Shown here piece by piece: positions 11,101-24,720 of a stretch of 64,000 nucleotides of DNA. Made by a program: the position numbers and the translations under genes. This stretch comes from Sepiola atlantica (lineage: Eukaryota; Mollusca; Cephalopoda; Sepiida; Sepiolidae), in NCBI GenBank assembly GCA_963556195.1, contig OY744531.1, forward strand, positions 100,144,623 to 100,208,622, read 5' to 3'. Each line of letters begins with the position of its first letter. The first letter of the stretch is position 1. The notes under the pieces were generated by a model, which was not told where the DNA came from, searched no databases, and was given only the letters and a program-made list of their open reading frames with translations.

Positions 11101-14100
11101 AATATGCGCTAATTTAAATTTTTGTAAATATGCGCTAATCAAATTTTTGTAAATATGCGCTAATTTAAATTTTTTGTAAATATGCGCTAATTGAAATTTT
11201 TTGTAAATGTGCGCTAATTTAAATTTTTGTAAATATGCGCTAATTAAAAATTTTGTTAATATGCGCTAACTTAATTTTTTTGTAAATATGCGCTAATTTA
11301 AATTTTTTGTAAATATGCGCTAATTTAATTTTAGTAAATATGCGTTAATTTAATTTATTGTAAATATGCGCTAATTTAAATTTTTGTAAATATGCGCTAA
11401 TTTAATTTTTTTGTAAATATGCGCTAATTAAAATTTTTTAAATATGCGCTAATTTAAATTTTTGTAAATATGCGCTAATTCAAATTTTTTGTAAATATGC
11501 GCTAATTTAAATTTTTGTAAATATGCGCTAATTTAATTTTTTTGTAAATATGCGCTAATTTAAATTTTTGTAAATATGCGCTAATCAAATTTTTGTAAAT
11601 ATGCGCTAATTTAAATTTTTTGTAAATATGCGTTAATTGAAATTTTTTGTAAATGTGCGCTAATTCAAATTTTTGTAAATATGCGCTAATTAAAAATTTT
11701 GTAAATATGCGCTAACTTAATTTTTTTGTAAATATGCGCTAATTTAAATTTTTTGTAAATATGCGCTAAGTTAATTTTGGTAAATATGCGTTAATTTAAT
11801 TTTTTGTAAATATGCGCTAATTAAAATTTTTTGTAAATATGCGCTAATTTAATTTTTTTGTAAATATGCGCTAATTTAAATTTTTTAAATATGCGCTAAT
11901 TTAAATTTTTGTAAATATGCGCTAATTTAAATTTTTTGTAAATATGCGCTAATTTTAATTTTGTAAATATGCGCTAATTTAAATTTTTTGTAAATATGCG
12001 CTAATTTAATTTTTTGTAAATATGCGCTAATTTAAATTTTTGTAAATATGCGCTAATTAAAATTTTTTGTAAATATGCGCTAATTTATTTTTTTTTGTAA
12101 ATATGCGCTAATTTAAATTTTGTAAATATGCGCTAATTTAAATTTTGTAAATATGCGCTAATTTAATTTTTTGTAAATATGCGCTAATTTAATTTTGGTA
12201 AATATGCGTTAATTTAATTATTTGTAAGTATGCGCTAATTTAAATTTTTGTTAATATGCGCTAATTTAATTTTTTTGTAAATATTCGCTAATTTAAATTT
12301 TTTAAATATGCGCTAATTTAAATTTTTGTAAATATGCGCTAATTTAAATTTTTTGTAAATATGCGCTCATTTAAATTTTGTAAATATGCGCTAACTTAAT
12401 TTTTAGTAAATATGCGTTAATTTAATTATTTGTAAGTATGCGCTAATTTAAATTTTTGTAAATATGCGCTAATTAAAAATTTTGTTAATATGCGCTAACT
12501 TAATTTTTTTGTAAATATGCGCTAATTTAAATTTTTTGTAAATATGCGCTAATTTAATTTTAGTAAATATGCGTTAATTTAATTTATTGTAAATATGCGC
12601 TAATTTAAATTTTTGTAAATATGCGCTAATTTAATTTTTTTGTAAATATGCGCTAATTAAAATTTTTTAAATATGCGCTAATTTAAATTTTTGTAAATAT
12701 GCGCTAATTCAAATTTTTTGTAAATATGCGCTAATTTAAATTTTTGTAAATATGCGCTAATTTTATTTTTTTGTAAATATGCGCTAATTTAAATTTTTGT
12801 AAATATGCGCTAATCAAATTTTTGTAAATATGCGCTAATTTAAATTTTTTGTAAATATGCGTTAATTGAAATTTTTTGTAAATGTGCGCTAATTTAAATT
12901 TTTGTAAATATGCGCTAATTAAAAATTTTGTAAATATGCGCTAACTTAATTTTTTTGTAAATATGCGCTAATTTAATTTTTTTGTAAATATGCGCTAAGT
13001 TAATTTTGGTAAATATGCGTTAATTTAATTTTTTGTAAATATGCGCTAATTAAAATTTTTTGTAAATATGCGCTAATTTAATTTTTTTGTAAATATGCGC
13101 TAATTTAAATTTTTTAAATATGCGCTAATTTAAATTTTTGTAAATATGCGCTAATTTAAATTTTTTGTAAATATGCGCTAATTTAAATTTTGTAAATATG
13201 CGCTAATTTAATTTTTTGTAAATATGCGCTAATTTAATTTTTTGTAAATATGCGCTAATTTAAATTTTGTAAATATGCGCTAATTAAAATTTTTTGTAAA
13301 TATGCGCTAATTTATTTTTTTTTGTAAATATGCGCTAATTTAAATTTTGTAAATATGCGCTAATTTAAATTTTGTAAATATGCGCTAATTTAATTTTTTG
13401 TAAATATGCGCTAATTTAATTTTGGTAAATATGCGTTAATTTAATTATTTGTAAGTATGCGCTAATTTAAATTTTTGTTAATATGCGCTAATTTAATTTT
13501 TTTGTAAATATTCGCTAATTTAAATTTTTTAAATATGCGCTAATTTAAATTTTTGTAAATATGCGCTAATTTAAATTTTTTGTAAATATGCGCTCATTTA
13601 AATTTTGTAAATATGCGCTAACTTAATTTTTAGTAAGTATGCGTTAATTTAATTATTTGTAAGTATGCGCTAATTTAAATTTTTGTAAATATGCGCTAAT
13701 TAAAAATTTTGTAAATATGCGCTAACTTATTTTTTTTGTAAATATGCGCTAATTTAAATTTTTGTAAATATTCGCTAATTTAAATTGTTTGTAAATATGC
13801 GCGAATTGAAATTTTTGTAAATATGCGCTAATTCAAATTTTTTGTATATATGCGCTAATTTAAATTTTTGTAAATATGCGCTAATTTAATTTTTTTGTAA
13901 ATATGCGCTAATTTAAATTTTTGTAAATATGCGCTAATTTAAATTTTTTGTAAATATGCGCTAATTTAAATTTTTGTAAATATGCGCTAATTCAAATTTT
14001 TTGTATATATGCACTAATTTAAATTTTTTTAAATATGCGCTAATTTAAATTTTTTGTAAATATGCGCTAATTTAAATTTTTGTAAATATGCGCTAATCAA

Positions 14101-17100
14101 ATTTTTGTATATATGCGATAATTTAAATTTTTGTAAATATGCGCTAATTTAAATTTTTTGTAAATATGCGCTAATTTATATTTTTGTAAATATGCGCTAA
14201 TCAAATTTTTGTATATATGCACTAATTTAAATTTTTTTAAATATGCGCTAATTTTAATTTTTTGTAAATATGCGCTAATTTAAATTTTTGTAAATATGCG
14301 CTAATTTAAATTTTTTGTAAATATGCGCTAATTTAAATTTTTTGTAAATATGCGCTAATTTAAATTCGTTGTAAATATGCGCTAATTAAAATTTTTGTAA
14401 ATATGCGCTAATTTAATTGTTTGTAAATATGCGCTTTTTTAATTTTTTATAAATATGCGCTAATTTAAATTTTTGTAAATATGCGCTAAGTAAAATTTTT
14501 TTAAATATGCGCTAACTTAATTTTTTTGTAAATATGCGCTAATTAAAATTTTTTTTCAATATGCGCTAATTTTAATTTTGGTAAATATGCGTTAATTTAA
14601 ATTTTTTGTAAATATGCGCTAATTTAAATTTTTGTAAATATGCGCTAATTTAAATTTTTTGTAAATATGCGCTAATTTAAATTTTTGTAAATATGCGCTA
14701 ATTCAAATTTTTGGTATATATGCGCTAATTTAAATTTTTGTAAATATGCGCTAATCTAAATTGTTTGTAAATATGCGCTAATTTAAATTGTTTGTAAATA
14801 TGCGCTAATCAAATTTTTGTAAATATGCGCTAATTTAAATTTTTTGTAAATATGCGCTAATTTAAATTGTTTGTAAATGTGCGCTAATTTAAATTTTTGT
14901 AAATATGCGCTAATTAAAATTTTTGTTAATATGCGCTAACTTAATTTTTTTGTAAATATGCGCTAATTTAAATTTTTTGTAAATATGCGCTAATTTAATT
15001 TTAGTAAATATGCGTTAATTTAATTTTTTGTAAATATGCGCTAATTTAAATTTTTGTAAATATGCGCTAATTTAATTTTTTTGTAAATATGCGCTAATTT
15101 AAATTTTTTAAATATGCGCTAATTTAAATTTTTGTAAATATGCGCTAATTCAAATTTTTTGTAAATATGCGCTAATTTAAATTTTTGTAAATATGCGCTA
15201 ATTTAATTTTTTTGTAAATATGCGCTAATTTAAATTTTTGTAAATATGCGCTAATCAAATTTTTGTAAATATGCGCTAATTTAAATTTTTTGTAAATATG
15301 CGCTAATTGAAATTTTTTGTAAATGTGCGCTAATTGAAATTTTTGTAAATATGCGCTAATTAAAAATTTTGTAAATATGCGCTAACTTAATTTTTTTGTA
15401 AATATGCGCTAATTTAATTTTTTTGTAAATATGCGCTAATTTAATTTTGGTAAATATGCGTTAATTTAATTTTTTGTAAATATGCGCTAATTTAATTTTT
15501 TGTAAATATGCGCTAATTTAATTTTTTTGTAAATATGCGCTAATTTAAATTTTTTAAATATGCGCTAATTTAAATTTTTGTAAATATGCGCTAATTTAAA
15601 TTTTTTGTAAATATGCGCTTATTTTAATTTTGTAAATATGCGCTAATTTAAATTTTTTGTAAATATGCGCTAATTTAATTTTTTGTAAATATGCGCTAAT
15701 TTAAATTTTGTAAATATGCGCTAATTAAAATTTTTTGTAAATATGCGCTAATTTATTTTTTTTTGTAAATATGCGCTAATTTAAATTTTGTAAATATGCG
15801 CTAATTTAAATTTTGTAAATATGCGCTAATTTAATTTTTTGTAAATATGCGCTAATTAAATTTTGGTAAATATGCGTTAATTTAATTATTTGTAAGTATG
15901 CGATAATTTAAATTTTTGTTAATATGCGCTAATTTAATTTTTTTGTAAATATTCGCTAATTTAAATTTTTTAAATATGCGCTAATTGAAATTTTTCTAAA
16001 TATGCGCTAATTTAAATTTTTTGTAAATATGCGCTCATTTAAATTTTGTAAATATGCGCTAACTTAATATTTAGTAAATATGCGTTAATTTAATTTTTTG
16101 TAAATATGCGCTAATTTAAATTTTTGTAAATATGCGCTAATTTAATTTTTTTGTAAATATGCGCTAATTTAAATTTTTGTAAATATGCGCTAATCAAATT
16201 TTTGTAAATATGCGCTAATTTAAATTTTTTGTAAATATGCGCTAATTGAAATTTTTGTAAATATGCGCTAATCAAATTTTTGTAAATATGCGCTAATTTA
16301 ATTTTTTTAAATATGCGCTAATTTAAATTTTTGTAAATATGCGCTAATTCAAATTTTTTGTAAATATGCGCTAATTTAAATTTTTGTAAATATGCGCTAA
16401 TTTAATTTTTTTGTAAATATGCGCTAATTTAAATTTTTGTAAATATGCGCTAATCAAATTTTTGTAAATATGCGCTAATTTAAATTTTTTGTAAATATGC
16501 GCTAATTGAAATATTTTGTAAATGTGCGCTAATTTAAATTTTTGTAAATATGCGCTAATTAAAAATTTTGTAATTATGCGCTAACTTATTTTTTTTGTAA
16601 ATATGCGCTAATTTAAATTTTTGTAAATATTCGCTAATTTAAATTGTTTGTAAATATGCGCGAATTGAAATTTTTGTAAATATGCGCTAATTCAAATTTT
16701 TTGTATATATGCGCCAATTTAAATTTTTGTAAATATGCGCTAATTTAATTTTTTTGTAAATATGCACTAATTTAAATTTTTGTAAATATGCGCTAATTTA
16801 AATTTTTTGTAAATATGCGCTAATTTAAATTTTTGTAAATATGCGCTAATTCAAATTTTTTGTATATATGCACTAATTTAAATTTTTTTAAATATGCGCT
16901 AATTTAAATTTTTTGTAAATATGCGCTAATTTAAATTTTTGTAAATATGCGCTAATCAAATTTTTGTATATATGCGATAATTTAAATTTTTGTAAATATG
17001 CGCTAATTTAAATTTTTTGTAAATATGCGCTAATTTATATTTTTGTAAATATGCGCTAATCAAATTTTTGTATATATGCACTAATTTAAATTTTTTTAAA

Positions 17101-20100
17101 TATGCGCTAATTTTAATTTTTTGTAAATATGCGCTAATTTAAATTTTTGTAAATATGCGCTAATTTAAATTTTTTGTAAATATGCGCTAATTTAAATTTT
17201 TTGTAAATATGCGCTAATTTAAATTCGTTGTAAATATGCGCTAATTAAAATTTTTGTAAATATGCGCTAATTTAATTGTTTGTAAATATGCGCTTTTTTA
17301 ATTTTTTATAAATATGCGCTAATTTAAATTTTTGTAAATATGCGCTAAGTAAAATTTTTTTAAATATGCGCTAACTTAATTTTTTTGTAAATATGCGCTA
17401 ATTAAAATTTTTTTTCAATATGCGCTAATTTTAATTTTGGTAAATATGCGTTAATTTAAATTTTTTGTAAATATGCGCTAATTTAAATTTTTGTAAATAT
17501 GCGCTAATTTAAATTTTTTGTAAATATGCGCTAATTTAAATTTTTGTAAATATGCGCTAATTCAAATTTTTTGTATATATGCGCTAATTTAAATTTTTGT
17601 AAATATGCGCTAATCTAAATTGTTTGTAAATATGCGCTAATTTAAATTTTTGTAAATATGCGCTAATCAAATTTTTGTAAATATGCGCTAATTTAAATTT
17701 TTTGTAAATATGCGCTAATTTAAATTGTTTGTAAATGTGCGCTAATTTAAATTTTTGTAAATATGCGCTAATTAAAATTTTTGTTAATATGCGCTAACTT
17801 AATTTTTTTGTAAATATGCGCTAATTTAAATTTTTTGTAAATATGCGCTAATTTAATTTTAGTAAATATGCGTTAATTTAATTTTTTGTAAATATGCGCT
17901 AATTTAAATTTTTGTAAATATGCGCTAATTTAATTTTTTTGTAAATATGCGCTAATTTAAATTTTTTAAATATGCGCTAATTTAAATTTTTGTAAATATG
18001 CGCTAATTCAAATTTTTTGTAAATATGCGCTAATTTAAATTTTTGTAAATATGCGCTAATTTAATTTTTTTGATAAATATGCGCTAATTTAAATTTTTGT
18101 AAATATGCGCTAATCAAATTTTTGTAAATATGCGCTAATTTAAATTTTTTGTAAATATGCGCTAATTGAAATTTTTTGTAAATGTGCGCTAATTTAAATT
18201 TTTGTAAATATGCGCTAATTAAAAATTTTGTAAATATGCGCTAACTTAATTTTTTTGTAAATATGCGCTAATTTAATTTTTTTGTAAATATGCGCTAATT
18301 TAATTTTGGTAAATATGCGTTAATTTAATTTTTTGTAAATATGCGCTAATTTAATTTTTTGTAAATATGCGCTAATTTAATTTTTTTGTAAATATGCGCT
18401 AATTTAAATTTTTTAAATATGCGCTATTTTAAATTTTTGTAAATATGCGCTAATTTAAATTTTTTGTAAATATGCGCTTATTTTAATTTTGTAAATATGC
18501 GCTAATTTAAATTTTTTGTAAATATGCGCTAATTTAATTTTTTGTAAATATGCGCTAATTTAAATTTTGTAAATATGCGCTAATTAAAATTTTTTGTAAA
18601 TATGCGCTAATTTATTTTTTTTTGTAAATATGCGCTAATTTAAATTTTGTAAATATGCGCTAATTTAAATTTTGTAAATATGCGCTAATTTAATTTTTTG
18701 TAAATATGCGCTAATTAAATTTTGGTAAATATGCGTTAATTTAATTATTTGTAAGTATGCGATAATTTAAATTTTTGTTAATATGCGCTAATTTAATTTT
18801 TTTGTAAATATTCGCTAATTTAAATTTTTTAAATATGCGCTAATTTAAATTTTTGTAAATATGCGCTAATTTAAATTTTTTGTAAATATGCGCTCATTTA
18901 AATTTTGTAAATATGCGCTAACTTAATATTTAGTAAATATGCGTTAATTTAATTTTTTGTAAATATGCGCTAATTTAAATTTTTGTAAATATGCGCTAAT
19001 TTAATTTTTTGTAAATATGCGCTAATTTAAATTTTTGTAAATATGCGCTAATCAAATTTTTGTAAATATGCGCTAATTTAAATTTTTTGTAAATATGCGC
19101 TAATTGAAATTTTTTGTAAATATGCGCTAACTTAATTTTTTTGTAAATATGCGCTAATTTAAATTTTTTGTAAATATGCGCCAATTTAATTTTGGTAAAT
19201 ATGCGTTAATTTAATTTTTTGTAAATATGCGCTAATTTAATTTTTTGTAAATATACGCTAATTTAATTTTTTGTAAATATGCGCTAATTTAAATTTTTGT
19301 AAATATGCGCTAATTTAATTTTTTGTAAATATGCGCTAATTTAAATTTTGTAAATATGCGCTAATTAAAATTTTTTGTAAATATGCGCTAATTTAATTTT
19401 TTTTTGTAAATATGCGCTAATTTAAATTTTGTAAATATGCACTAATTTAAATTTTGTAAATATGCGCTAATTTAATTTTTTGTAAATATGCGCTAATTAA
19501 ATTTTGGTAAATATGCGTTAATTTAATTATTTGTAAGTATGCGATAATTTAAATTTTTGTTAATATGCGCTAATTTAATTTTTTTGTAAATATTCGCTAA
19601 TTTAAATTTTTTAAATATGCGCTAATTTAAATTTTTGTAAATATGCGCTAATTTAAATTTTTTGTAAATATGCGCTCATTTAAATTTTGTAAATATGCGC
19701 TAACTTAATTTTTAGTAAATATGCGTTAATTTAATTTTTTGTAAATATGCGCTAATTTAAATTTTTGTAAATATGCGCTAATTTAATTTTTTTGTAAATA
19801 TGCGCTAATTTTAATTTTTTAAATATTCGCTAATTTAAATTTTTGTAAATATGCGCTAATTCAAATTTTTTGTAAATATGCGCTAATTTAAATTTTTGTA
19901 AATATGCGCTAATTTAATTTTTTTGTAAATATGCGCTAATTTAAATTTTTGTAAATATGCGCTAATCAAATTTTTGTAAATATGCGCTAATTTAAATTTT
20001 TTGTAAATATGCGCTAATTGAAATTTTTTGTAAATGTGCGCTAATTTAAATTTTTGTAAATATGCGCTAATTAAAAATTTTGTAAATATGCGCTAACTTA

Positions 20101-22246
20101 ATTTTTTTGTAAATATGCGTTAATTTAAATTTTTTGTAAATATGCGCTAATTTAATTTTTTGTAAATATGCGCTAATTTAAATTTTGTAAATATGCGCTA
20201 ATTAAATTTTTAGTAAATATGCGCTAATTCAAATTTTGTGTATATATACGCTAATTTATATTTTTGTAAATATGCGCTAATTTAAATTTTTTGTAAATAT
20301 GCGCTAATTTAAATTTTTGTAAATATGCGCTAATCAAATTTTTGTAAATATGCGCTAATTTAAATTTTTTGTAAATATGCGCTAATTGAAATTTTTTGTA
20401 AATATGCGCTAATTTAAATTTTTGTAAATATGCGCTAATTAAAAATTTTGTAAATATGCGCTAATTAAAATCTTTGTAAATATGCGATAATTTTAATTTT
20501 TTGTAAATATGCGCTAATTAAATTTTGGTAAATATGCGTTAATTTAATTTTTTGTAAATATGCGCTAATTGAAATTTTTGTAAATATGCGCTAATTGTAT
20601 TTTTTTGTAAATATGCGCTAATTTAAATTTTTTAAATATGCGCTAATTTAAATTTTTGTAAATATGCGCTAATTTAAATTTTTTGTAAATATGCGCTAAT
20701 TTAATTTTTTGTAAATATGCGCTAATTTAAATTTTTTGTAAATATGCGCTAATTTAAATTTTTGTAAATATGCGCTAATTTAAATTTTGTAAATATGCGC
20801 TAATTTAAATTTTTTGTAAATATGCGCTAATTTAAATTTTTTGTAAATATGCGCTAATTTAAATTTTGTAAATATGCGCTAATTTAAATTTTTTGTAAAT
20901 ATGCGCTAATTTAAATTTTTGTAAATATGCGCTAATTTAAATTTTTTGTAAATATGCGCTAATTTAAATTTTGTAAATATGCGCTAATTTAAATTTTTTG
21001 TAAATATGCGCTAATTTAATTTTTTGTAAATATGCGCTAATTTAAATTTTGTAAATATGCGCTAATTAAAATTTTTTGTAAATATGCGCTAATTTATTTT
21101 TTTTGTAAATATGCGCTAATTAAAATTTTGTAAATATGCGCTAATTTAAATTTTGTAAATATGCGCTAATTTAATTTTTTGTAAATATGCGCTAATTAAA
21201 TTTTGGTAAATATGCGTTAATTTAATTATTTGTAAGTATGCGCTAATTTAAATTTTTGTAAATATGCGCTAATTTAATTTTTTTGTAAATATTCGCTAAT
21301 TTAAATTTTTTAAATATGCGCTAATTAAAATTTTTGTAAATATGCGCTAATTTAAATTTTTTGTAAATATGCGCTAATTTAAATTTTGTAAATATGCGCT
21401 AACTTAATTTTTTTGTAAATATGCGTTAATTTAAATTTTTTGGAAATATGCGCTAATTTAATTTTTTGTAAATATGCGCTAATTTAAATTTTGTAAATAT
21501 GCGCTAATTTAATTTTTTGTAAATATGCGCTAATTTAATTTTTTTGTAAATATGCGCTAATTTAAATTTTTGTAAATATGCGCTAATTTAAATTTTTTGT
21601 AAATATGCGCTAATTTAAATTTTTGTAAATATGCGCTAATCAAATTTTTGTAAATATGCGCTAATTTAAATTTTTGTAAATATGCGCTAATTGAAATTTT
21701 TTGTAAATATGCGCTAATTTAAATTTTTGTAAATATGCGCTAATTAAAAATTTTGTAAATATGCGCTAATTAAAATTTTTGTAAATATGCGATAATTTTA
21801 ATTTTTTGTAAATATGCGCTAATTAAATTTTGGTAAATATGCGTTAATTTAATTTTTTGTAAATATGCGCTAATTGAAATTTTTGTAAATATGCGCTAAT
21901 TTGATTTTTTTGTAAATATGCGCTAATTTAAATTTTTTAAATATGCGCTAATTTAAATTTTTGTAAATATGCGCTAATTTAAATTTTTTGTAAATATGCG
22001 CTAATTTAAATTTTGTAAATATGCGCTAATTTAAATTTTTTGTAAATATGCGCTAATTTAAATTTTTGTAAATATGCGCTAATTTAAATTTTGTAAATAT
22101 GCGCTAATTTAAATTTTGTAAATATGCGCTAATTTAATTTTTTGTAAATATGCGCTTATTAAATATTTTGTAAATATACACTTTTTTTTTTTTTTGTAAA
22201 TATGCGCTAATATAAATTTTTGTAAATATGCGCTAATTTAAATTTA
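8199..22246 (+). repeat. 14-kb satellite of 26-28 bp units
   Basis: Roughly 500 tandem units share the invariant part TGTAAATATGCGCTAA followed by a variable T/A spacer, TTAAATTTTT being commonest. Recurrent variants (GCGTTAA, TTCGTTG, GTAAGTATGCG, GTGCGC) mark higher-order copies. The array is AT-rich apart from the GCGC core. It has no open frame of note; the 62-residue frame at 18,996-19,184 (-) is a repeat artefact. It ends directly against a tRNA-like element at 22.25 kb. Confidence 0.98.
13690..19110 (+). repeat. 2,859-bp higher-order repeat, two copies
   Basis: Rare variants recur at exactly 2,859 bp: AAATTCGTTG at 14,362 and 17,221, CGAATTGAAA at 13,802 and 16,661, AACTTAATAT at 16,061 and 18,920, TTTGTAAGTA at 15,889 and 18,748. 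Copy 1 covers about 13.69-16.25 kb and copy 2 about 16.55-19.11 kb. Shorter local periods also occur: 291 bp near 8.4-8.7 kb and about 1,226 bp between 12.2 and 13.7 kb. Confidence 0.85.
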
Positions 22247-22254
22247 GTCAATGT

Positions 22255-22395
22255 CGTATGATAGCGCAAGTGTAGTCGTGTCGACTGTCAGCTTGGCGGT
22301 TGAGTTTCAATCCCGCCTTTAGGTACTAACTGGTCTAGCCGCATTGAAGAGCTGTGATACAGCGAAACGGTCTATATGTGGATAACTATATATAT
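22255..22395 (+). mobile_element. tRNA-derived SINE with hammerhead-like core
   Basis: The tRNA-like head has A box TAGCGCAAGTG (22,262) and B box AGTTTCAATCC (22,303). After it, TTGAAGA, a 5-bp hairpin GCTGT/ACAGC and GAAAC match the hammerhead order, except that the first core C is T. CCGCA can pair with TGTGG across the motif as stem I. Stem III is not convincing. I read it as a decayed relative of the ribozyme-bearing SINEs. Confidence 0.5.
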
Positions 22396-22646
22396 ACAAG
22401 CGTGACTCGTGTAAATTACACGAAATGATGTTTTAATAATAATTATCTTGTTCCTAACCTATACATGTTTGAATAAAATATGATAAGATTTGACTTGTAT
22501 ATTTTTTTTTCAAAATGAACAATACATGAAACAATTTAGAAAACTTCTTTATATACAATATTTCTAGTGAAGGTAATATTTCGACGACTAAACCTTACTT
22601 TGTAAATGTTTTAGATTAAATTAAATGTGGCTCCAATTCATGAATA
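22396..22646. other. unassigned AT-rich sequence
   Basis: No recognised feature between the tRNA-derived SINE and the first U2-headed element. Confidence 0.4.
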
Positions 22647-23035
22647 TTTATTTACTCCGCTACAGGAGTTAGGCACAAGGCCAGTTTTATCTTACTCCCA
22701 CTAGTAAGATGTGACCACAGCTTGGGTTGAGTAAGTGGGGTTTGAAAAGTCAGCGCCCGAGAAGGTGAGCACTCTGACCATTAAAAATTGTCTGAGCAGC
22801 CCCGTCGGCATTCCCCGGTAGGGGCGCCTCAGGCAGTAAGCAATAAACTTACTCCTCCCCAAAGAGGGGAGGCGAAGCCTGGGAGGGTGGACCTCCTAGA
22901 ACTGCACAGGACAGACCCATAGACCGGCGGAATCAAGCCCCGAAGGCCAAGACAATACCGGTCTATAATAGGGTGCAGTATCCATCGGAACAGATACTAC
23001 ACTTTGATCTTAGCCAAAAGGCCAAGTATGCATGA
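22647..23035 (-). mobile_element. U2 snRNA-headed SINE, copy a
   Basis: Read on the minus strand, it begins next to CTTGGCCTTTTGGCTAAGAT, which is the 5' end of U2 snRNA, and continues through AGTGTAGTATCTGTTC including the branch-point-pairing GUAGUA. About 300 bp of GC-richer body follow, with GGAGGTCCACCCTCCCAGGC and GGGGAATGCCGACGGGGCTG. The tail reads GGCCTTGTGCCTAACTCC then GAGTAAATAAAT. It directly abuts copy b in the same orientation. This is a retroelement, not a U2 gene: the Sm site and downstream U2 stems are absent. Confidence 0.85.
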
Positions 23036-23386
23036 GTTTTATTTATCTACCTCCCACAAGGTAAGATGTGACACAAGGTCGGGAAAGTGGGATTAGAAAA
23101 ACCAGCACTCGAGAAGTTGAGCACTCTGGTCATTAAAAATTGCCTAGGCAGCCCCGTCGGCATTCCCCGGTAGGGGCGCCTCAGGCAGTAAGCAATAAAC
23201 TTACTCCTCCCCAAAGAGGGGAGGCGAAGCCTGGGAGGGTGGACCCCCTAGAACTGCACAGGACAGACCCATAGACCGGCATAAATCAAGACCCGAAGGC
23301 CAAGACAATACCAGTCTATTGGGTGCAGTATCCATCGGAACAGATACTACACTTTGATCTTAGCCAAAAGACCAAGTATGCATGAG
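23036..23386 (-). mobile_element. U2 snRNA-headed SINE, copy b
   Basis: Same organisation as copy a and close in sequence, but the 3' tail is shortened: the GGCCTTGTGCCTAAC block is missing. Both copies are preceded, in minus orientation, by CTCATGCATACTTGG, so the pair arose either by tandem duplication or by one copy inserting at the edge of the other. Confidence 0.85.
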
Positions 23387-23443
23387 TAGTATACAAAGAT
23401 TCGGAAGGTTGTTGCTTTTGATGTAAGCATGATACACAAAATC

Positions 23444-23727
23444 ACACACGCTATTGTATTAATATGTGTCTTCCCGGTCGCCCCCTCGCTACCCCTGTTC
23501 CCCTTCCCCTCGAAATGTAGAAAAAACATCTTAGAGGTTGGTTGGGATCGAACTATAAACCAGTCGGGCCGAAGTCAAAAATACTACGTTGCTAATTGTT
23601 GCGCCAAAGGGAAATACTTTAAACTGTTTCGAAAATTAGGCGAGTTGAATGTTTTTCAAAATCTAGGTGCGGCACGCATGCGCAGAACTTTTGCCGGAAG
23701 CGTGACACACTAACACACACGCTATCG

Positions 23728-23736
<9 letters not shown>
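23444..23736 (-). mobile_element. tRNA-derived SINE with 22-bp target-site duplication
   Basis: The same 22-bp sequence ending GTATTAATAT lies at 23,444-23,465 and 23,715-23,736, with one mismatch. Between them, on the minus strand, is a tRNA-like pair of control boxes: an A-box-like GGCGCAACAATTAGCAACG (23,587-23,605) and a B box GTTCGATCCC (23,544-23,553). The duplicated flanks are what LINE-mediated insertion leaves. The family is different from the SINE at 4.6 kb. Confidence 0.65.

Positions 23737-23791
<55 letters not shown>
23732..23791. repeat. (TA)n microsatellite
   Basis: TA run following the second copy of the target-site duplication. Confidence 0.95.
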
Positions 23792-23795
<4 letters not shown>

Positions 23796-23814
23796 TTAAA
23801 TTGACACAATATAT

Positions 23815-23962
23815 TAGTTTGATCTTTCATCGATACCATCGGTTTCACGGATATTCTGATAGTATAACCCAGTAGAATTAAGACTTAAGAATCTTTTGCC
23901 CTGTGTTTTGAGTGTCCAGTGTTTCCGTGAAACCGAAGGTATCGATAGAAAATAAGACTAGT
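23815..23962. mobile_element. small inverted-repeat (MITE-like) element
   Basis: CGATACCATCGGTTTCACGG (from 23,830) is repeated in inverted orientation near 23,925-23,946 with one mismatch in the core and weaker matches outward. About 75 bp lie between the arms. No transposase. Target-site duplication not clear. Confidence 0.55.
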
Positions 23963-23977
23963 TTATAGTGGTGATTT

Positions 23978-24024
23978 ATATATATATATATATATATATA
24001 TATGTTTCTCTCTCTTTCTCTCTC

Positions 24025-24092
<68 letters not shown>
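23978..24092. repeat. compound (TA)n(CT)n(TG)n microsatellite
   Basis: TA, then imperfect CT, then about 60 bp of TG. Confidence 0.96.
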
Positions 24093-24095
<3 letters not shown>

Positions 24096-24394
24096 TACGA
24101 AATGGCCGGTTGTCTATGAAGGAATCCTTGGTTTCTTTAAAGAACTGGTTTCTTTGTGAAATGAATGCAAAAGTCTTTTTTTTGTTTTTTTGCTTGAGGA
24201 CTTTGTTCCGAGAGTGATCTGAAGGTCTTCTGATGAGCTGCATAAACGAAATACCCTGGTAATTATTTGTTTATTCTCGGTTGTTGGATTTTTTGTGTGC
24301 GAAACAATTCTCAAGTTACATTGAATTATTTTTAAATTCGGCAAGAACAGATGAATAAAGACCTAGTCATTGGAACACAACATATCATTGATTA

Positions 24395-24396
<2 letters not shown>

Positions 24397-24479
<83 letters not shown>
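24397..24479. repeat. (TA)n microsatellite
   Basis: TA run directly abutting the left end of the palindromic-family monomer. Confidence 0.96.
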
Positions 24480-24481
<2 letters not shown>

Positions 24482-24720
24482 ATGGTAATAATCCAGGTAA
24501 AAAATATCCACAGGGTGTTAATCCAGAGAATTTTAACCGGGTTTATAAAAAGTGCTCAATACCAAAATAGAGCTTTATATATGATAATTTTATTTACACA
24601 GACATGTACAAAATCTGCGACACTGGCATGTCGATGTTATCGATCAACAGTTACTATAAACTGAGATCTCATCAGGCAGAGTTAGAATCCGATCTTAACC
24701 TCAGATCATATTTGGAGAGA
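24480..24720 (+). mobile_element. element P, single monomer (copy 2)
   Basis: One complete arm of the fold-back family, from AATGGTAATAATCCAGGT to the TCATATTTGGAGAGA that forms the centre of the palindromic copies. No inverted partner follows, so this is either a solo monomer or one that lost its partner. It sits beside (TA)n like the other copies. Confidence 0.8.

Noticed and set aside
22950..23030. Functional U2 snRNA gene
   Set aside because: Only the first ~40 nt of U2 are present; the Sm site and 3' stem-loops are absent and the body is element sequence.
24215..24275. Hammerhead-like CTGATGA...GAAA at 24.22 kb
   Set aside because: Core strings occur, but stem II has only one pair, the residue before the cleavage site breaks stem III, and stem I does not pair.
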